NCBI RefSeq assembly: GCF_000949425.1
Contig: NZ_CP010976.1
Location: 1,488,001-1,552,000, forward strand
Origin: Paenibacillus sp. IHBB 10380
Lineage (GTDB): Bacteria; Bacillota; Bacilli; Paenibacillales; Paenibacillaceae
DNA: 64,000 bases
Direction: 5' to 3'
In this document: positions 62,708 to 64,000 of the stretch, piece after piece
Layout: every line of letters begins with the position of its first letter
Position numbering within the stretch: position 1 is the first letter of the stretch
The notes under the pieces: generated by a model
Told to the model about the DNA's origin: nothing
Seen by the model: the letters and a program-made list of their open reading frames with translations, nothing else
Databases searched by the model: none
Made by a program: the position numbers and the translations under genes

Positions 62708-64000
62708 ATGTCATATATTAGTCCGGAAAACTGGAGTCCAGCAGATAGATTCACATTAGAACCGGCTGCAGAAATAGCGGTTAAAGCTGAGATGAATAAT
62801 CTTATTTTGGCTGGTCCAGGTGCGGGGAAAACGGAGCTACTTGCACAACGCGCTTGTTATCTGCTGCAAACAAATTTATGTCCATCACCTCAGAAAATAT
62901 TGGCGATTAGTTTTAAAACAGACGCTGCAGAAAACTTGAAAAAAAGGGTAGAGTTAAGGTGTGGTAAGGAACTTGCGTCGAGATTTGAATCAAGAACATT
63001 TGATTCATTTGCTAAGCAACTTCTAGACCGCTTTAGATTAGGAATCCCAGAAGCCTATCGACCAGAGAAAGATTACAACATAGTATTTTCTCAAAGAGAA
63101 GTACAAGATATTGTCACCAGCTATATACAAGAGCGACATCCTAATCGTCCTAATTGGCAACAGGAAATTAATTTTAGTATTTTATTTAGACGCTTGTCTG
63201 AGGATAGATTGCCTATTTATGAAGATGGGGAAGACATCTATACTTGGATTTTAGTAAGGCTCTGGGATATTCTGGTTCATGGAAGAGAAGGGCTTTCAAG
63301 CACATTAACGTTTCCCATGATATCAAAACTTGGAGATTATTTACTACAACATAATCTTTTAATTAAAAAGGCGCTTCAGATGACTTATAGTCATGTTTTT
63401 CTAGATGAATTCCAAGATACGACCTATCTCCAATATGAGTTAGTTAAGACGACCTTTTTAGGAACTTCTTCAATACTGACAAGTGTAGGGGACGATAAAC
63501 AGCGAATCATGGGATGGGCTGGGGCACTCTCGGATTCTTTTGAACAGTTCAAACGTGACTTCAATGCAGGTCAAATTGAGCTGACTCAAAACCACAGGTC
63601 TGCACCCAGACTTATTGAAATTCAGAACGTTTTGGCAAAAATAATAAATGAAAATTCGACTGACGCTAGCGTTTCAAGTTCACACAGTGAGCAAGAAGGG
63701 AAATGTGAAGTTTGGAATTTCCAGACTCATATTGATGAAGCTATTTTTGTAGCTTCAAATATCGTAAAAAGAATTCAGCATGAGGATATAACTCCCCGAG
63801 ACATTTGTATAATTGTAAAGCAACAAGAACAAGTATATGCAAGAGCAGTAATTGAAGAACTTGGACGACAAGGAGTTCACGCTAGAATTGAAAAGGAATA
63901 CCAAGATTTGCTTGCGGAAGAGTGTGTGCAACTAATCGTTGATTTTTTTAAACTGGCAACAATGGAAAAAACTCATGAGTCATGGGTACGGGTATCAGAA
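62708..64000 (+). CDS. gajB: UvrD/Rep-like helicase of the Gabija system (GajB-like), cut by window end
   Basis: 431 codons to the window edge without a stop. Helicase motifs: motif I GPGAGKTELL near residue 37, motif II FLDEFQDT, motif III VGDDKQRIMGWAGA and motif IV region QNHRSAPRLIEIQ, all of the UvrD/PcrA superfamily 1 type. ATG 62708 has AAAGGAA about 11 nt upstream and follows the nuclease stop by 5 bp. In Gabija, GajB binds GajA and senses DNA ends. The C-terminal motifs lie beyond base 64000. Confidence 0.9.
   Translation, partial: MSYISPENWSPADRFTLEPAAEIAVKAEMNNLILAGPGAGKTELLAQRACYLLQTNLCPSPQKILAISFKTDAAENLKKRVELRCGKELASRFESRTFDSFAKQLLDRFRLGIPEAYRPEKDYNIVFSQREVQDIVTSYIQERHPNRPNWQQEINFSILFRRLSEDRLPIYEDGEDIYTWILVRLWDILVHGREGLSSTLTFPMISKLGDYLLQHNLLIKKALQMTYSHVFLDEFQDTTYLQYELVKTTFLGTSSILTSVGDDKQRIMGWAGALSDSFEQFKRDFNAGQIELTQNHRSAPRLIEIQNVLAKIINENSTDASVSSSHSEQEGKCEVWNFQTHIDEAIFVASNIVKRIQHEDITPRDICIIVKQQEQVYARAVIEELGRQGVHARIEKEYQDLLAEECVQLIVDFFKLATMEKTHESWVRVSE

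Overview
The window looks like a Paenibacillus or close Paenibacillaceae chromosome. The evidence is a low-to-moderate G+C Gram-positive gene style with strong AGGAGG-type ribosome binding sites and frequent TTG/GTG starts, an S-layer-homology-anchored hydrolase, secreted chitin-type LPMOs with FnIII and CBM5/12 modules, spore-surface genes (collagen-like protein and DUF3992 endospore-appendage subunits), a guanidine-I riboswitch, and Btr-type AraC regulators with Fur boxes. No rRNA, tRNA or CRISPR array was seen.

Layout. 1-1.5 kb: end of a muropeptide recycling cluster (NamZ-like muramidase, MurNAc/GlcNAc kinase). 1.5-4.8 kb: a PadR regulator with two membrane proteins sharing an unusual aromatic repeat, then fabH behind a FapR-type operator, and a VOC protein. 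5.1-10.4 kb: three tandem AA10 LPMO genes, all on the minus strand, with mosaic near-identical segments. 11-12.4 kb: guanidine-I riboswitch and an SMR exporter pair, then a small secreted protein. 12.6-18.3 kb: a kinase/response-regulator fusion with a separate sensor protein, an SLH-anchored serine hydrolase and a CPBP protease. 18.8-21.7 kb: a spore-surface locus with a BclA-like collagen protein, an Ena-like protein and two DUF3992 S-Ena subunits. 21.8-23.5 kb: broken TetR and orphan immunity-like genes. 23.7-30.5 kb: siderophore-iron locus with three Fur boxes, including an AraC regulator that runs in frame without a stop into a substrate-binding lipoprotein. 31.2-35.3 kb: a visibly G+C-richer pair, GNAT fused to a large beta-rich region plus an amidohydrolase. 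36.9-41.5 kb: AgrC/LytTR-type two-component system, BcrAB-type ABC transporter and a DUF4097 protein. 42.9-44.1 kb: secreted stalk-domain protein. 44.4-48.6 kb: HTH protein, XpaC-like membrane protein, SBP/VWA protein and TelA, a probable envelope-stress module. 48.8-55.6 kb: hydrolases paired with TetR regulators, a PPP phosphatase and a lipase.

55.6-64 kb is a mobile-element graveyard: a perfect 50-bp direct repeat flanking an Xre-DUF2178 cassette, decayed serine recombinase and histidine kinase genes, phage-like Xre/DUF6809. It ends in a Gabija-type anti-phage operon (OLD-family nuclease GajA plus UvrD-like GajB, the latter cut by the window edge).

The observations most worth following are the Ena/collagen spore appendage locus, the regulator-lipoprotein read-through ORF with an internal perfect Fur box, the Gabija-type operon with its recombinase debris, the TelA/VWA/XpaC-like module, the aromatic-repeat membrane proteins and the mosaic LPMO triplication. 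All calls are by reading only; no database search was run.
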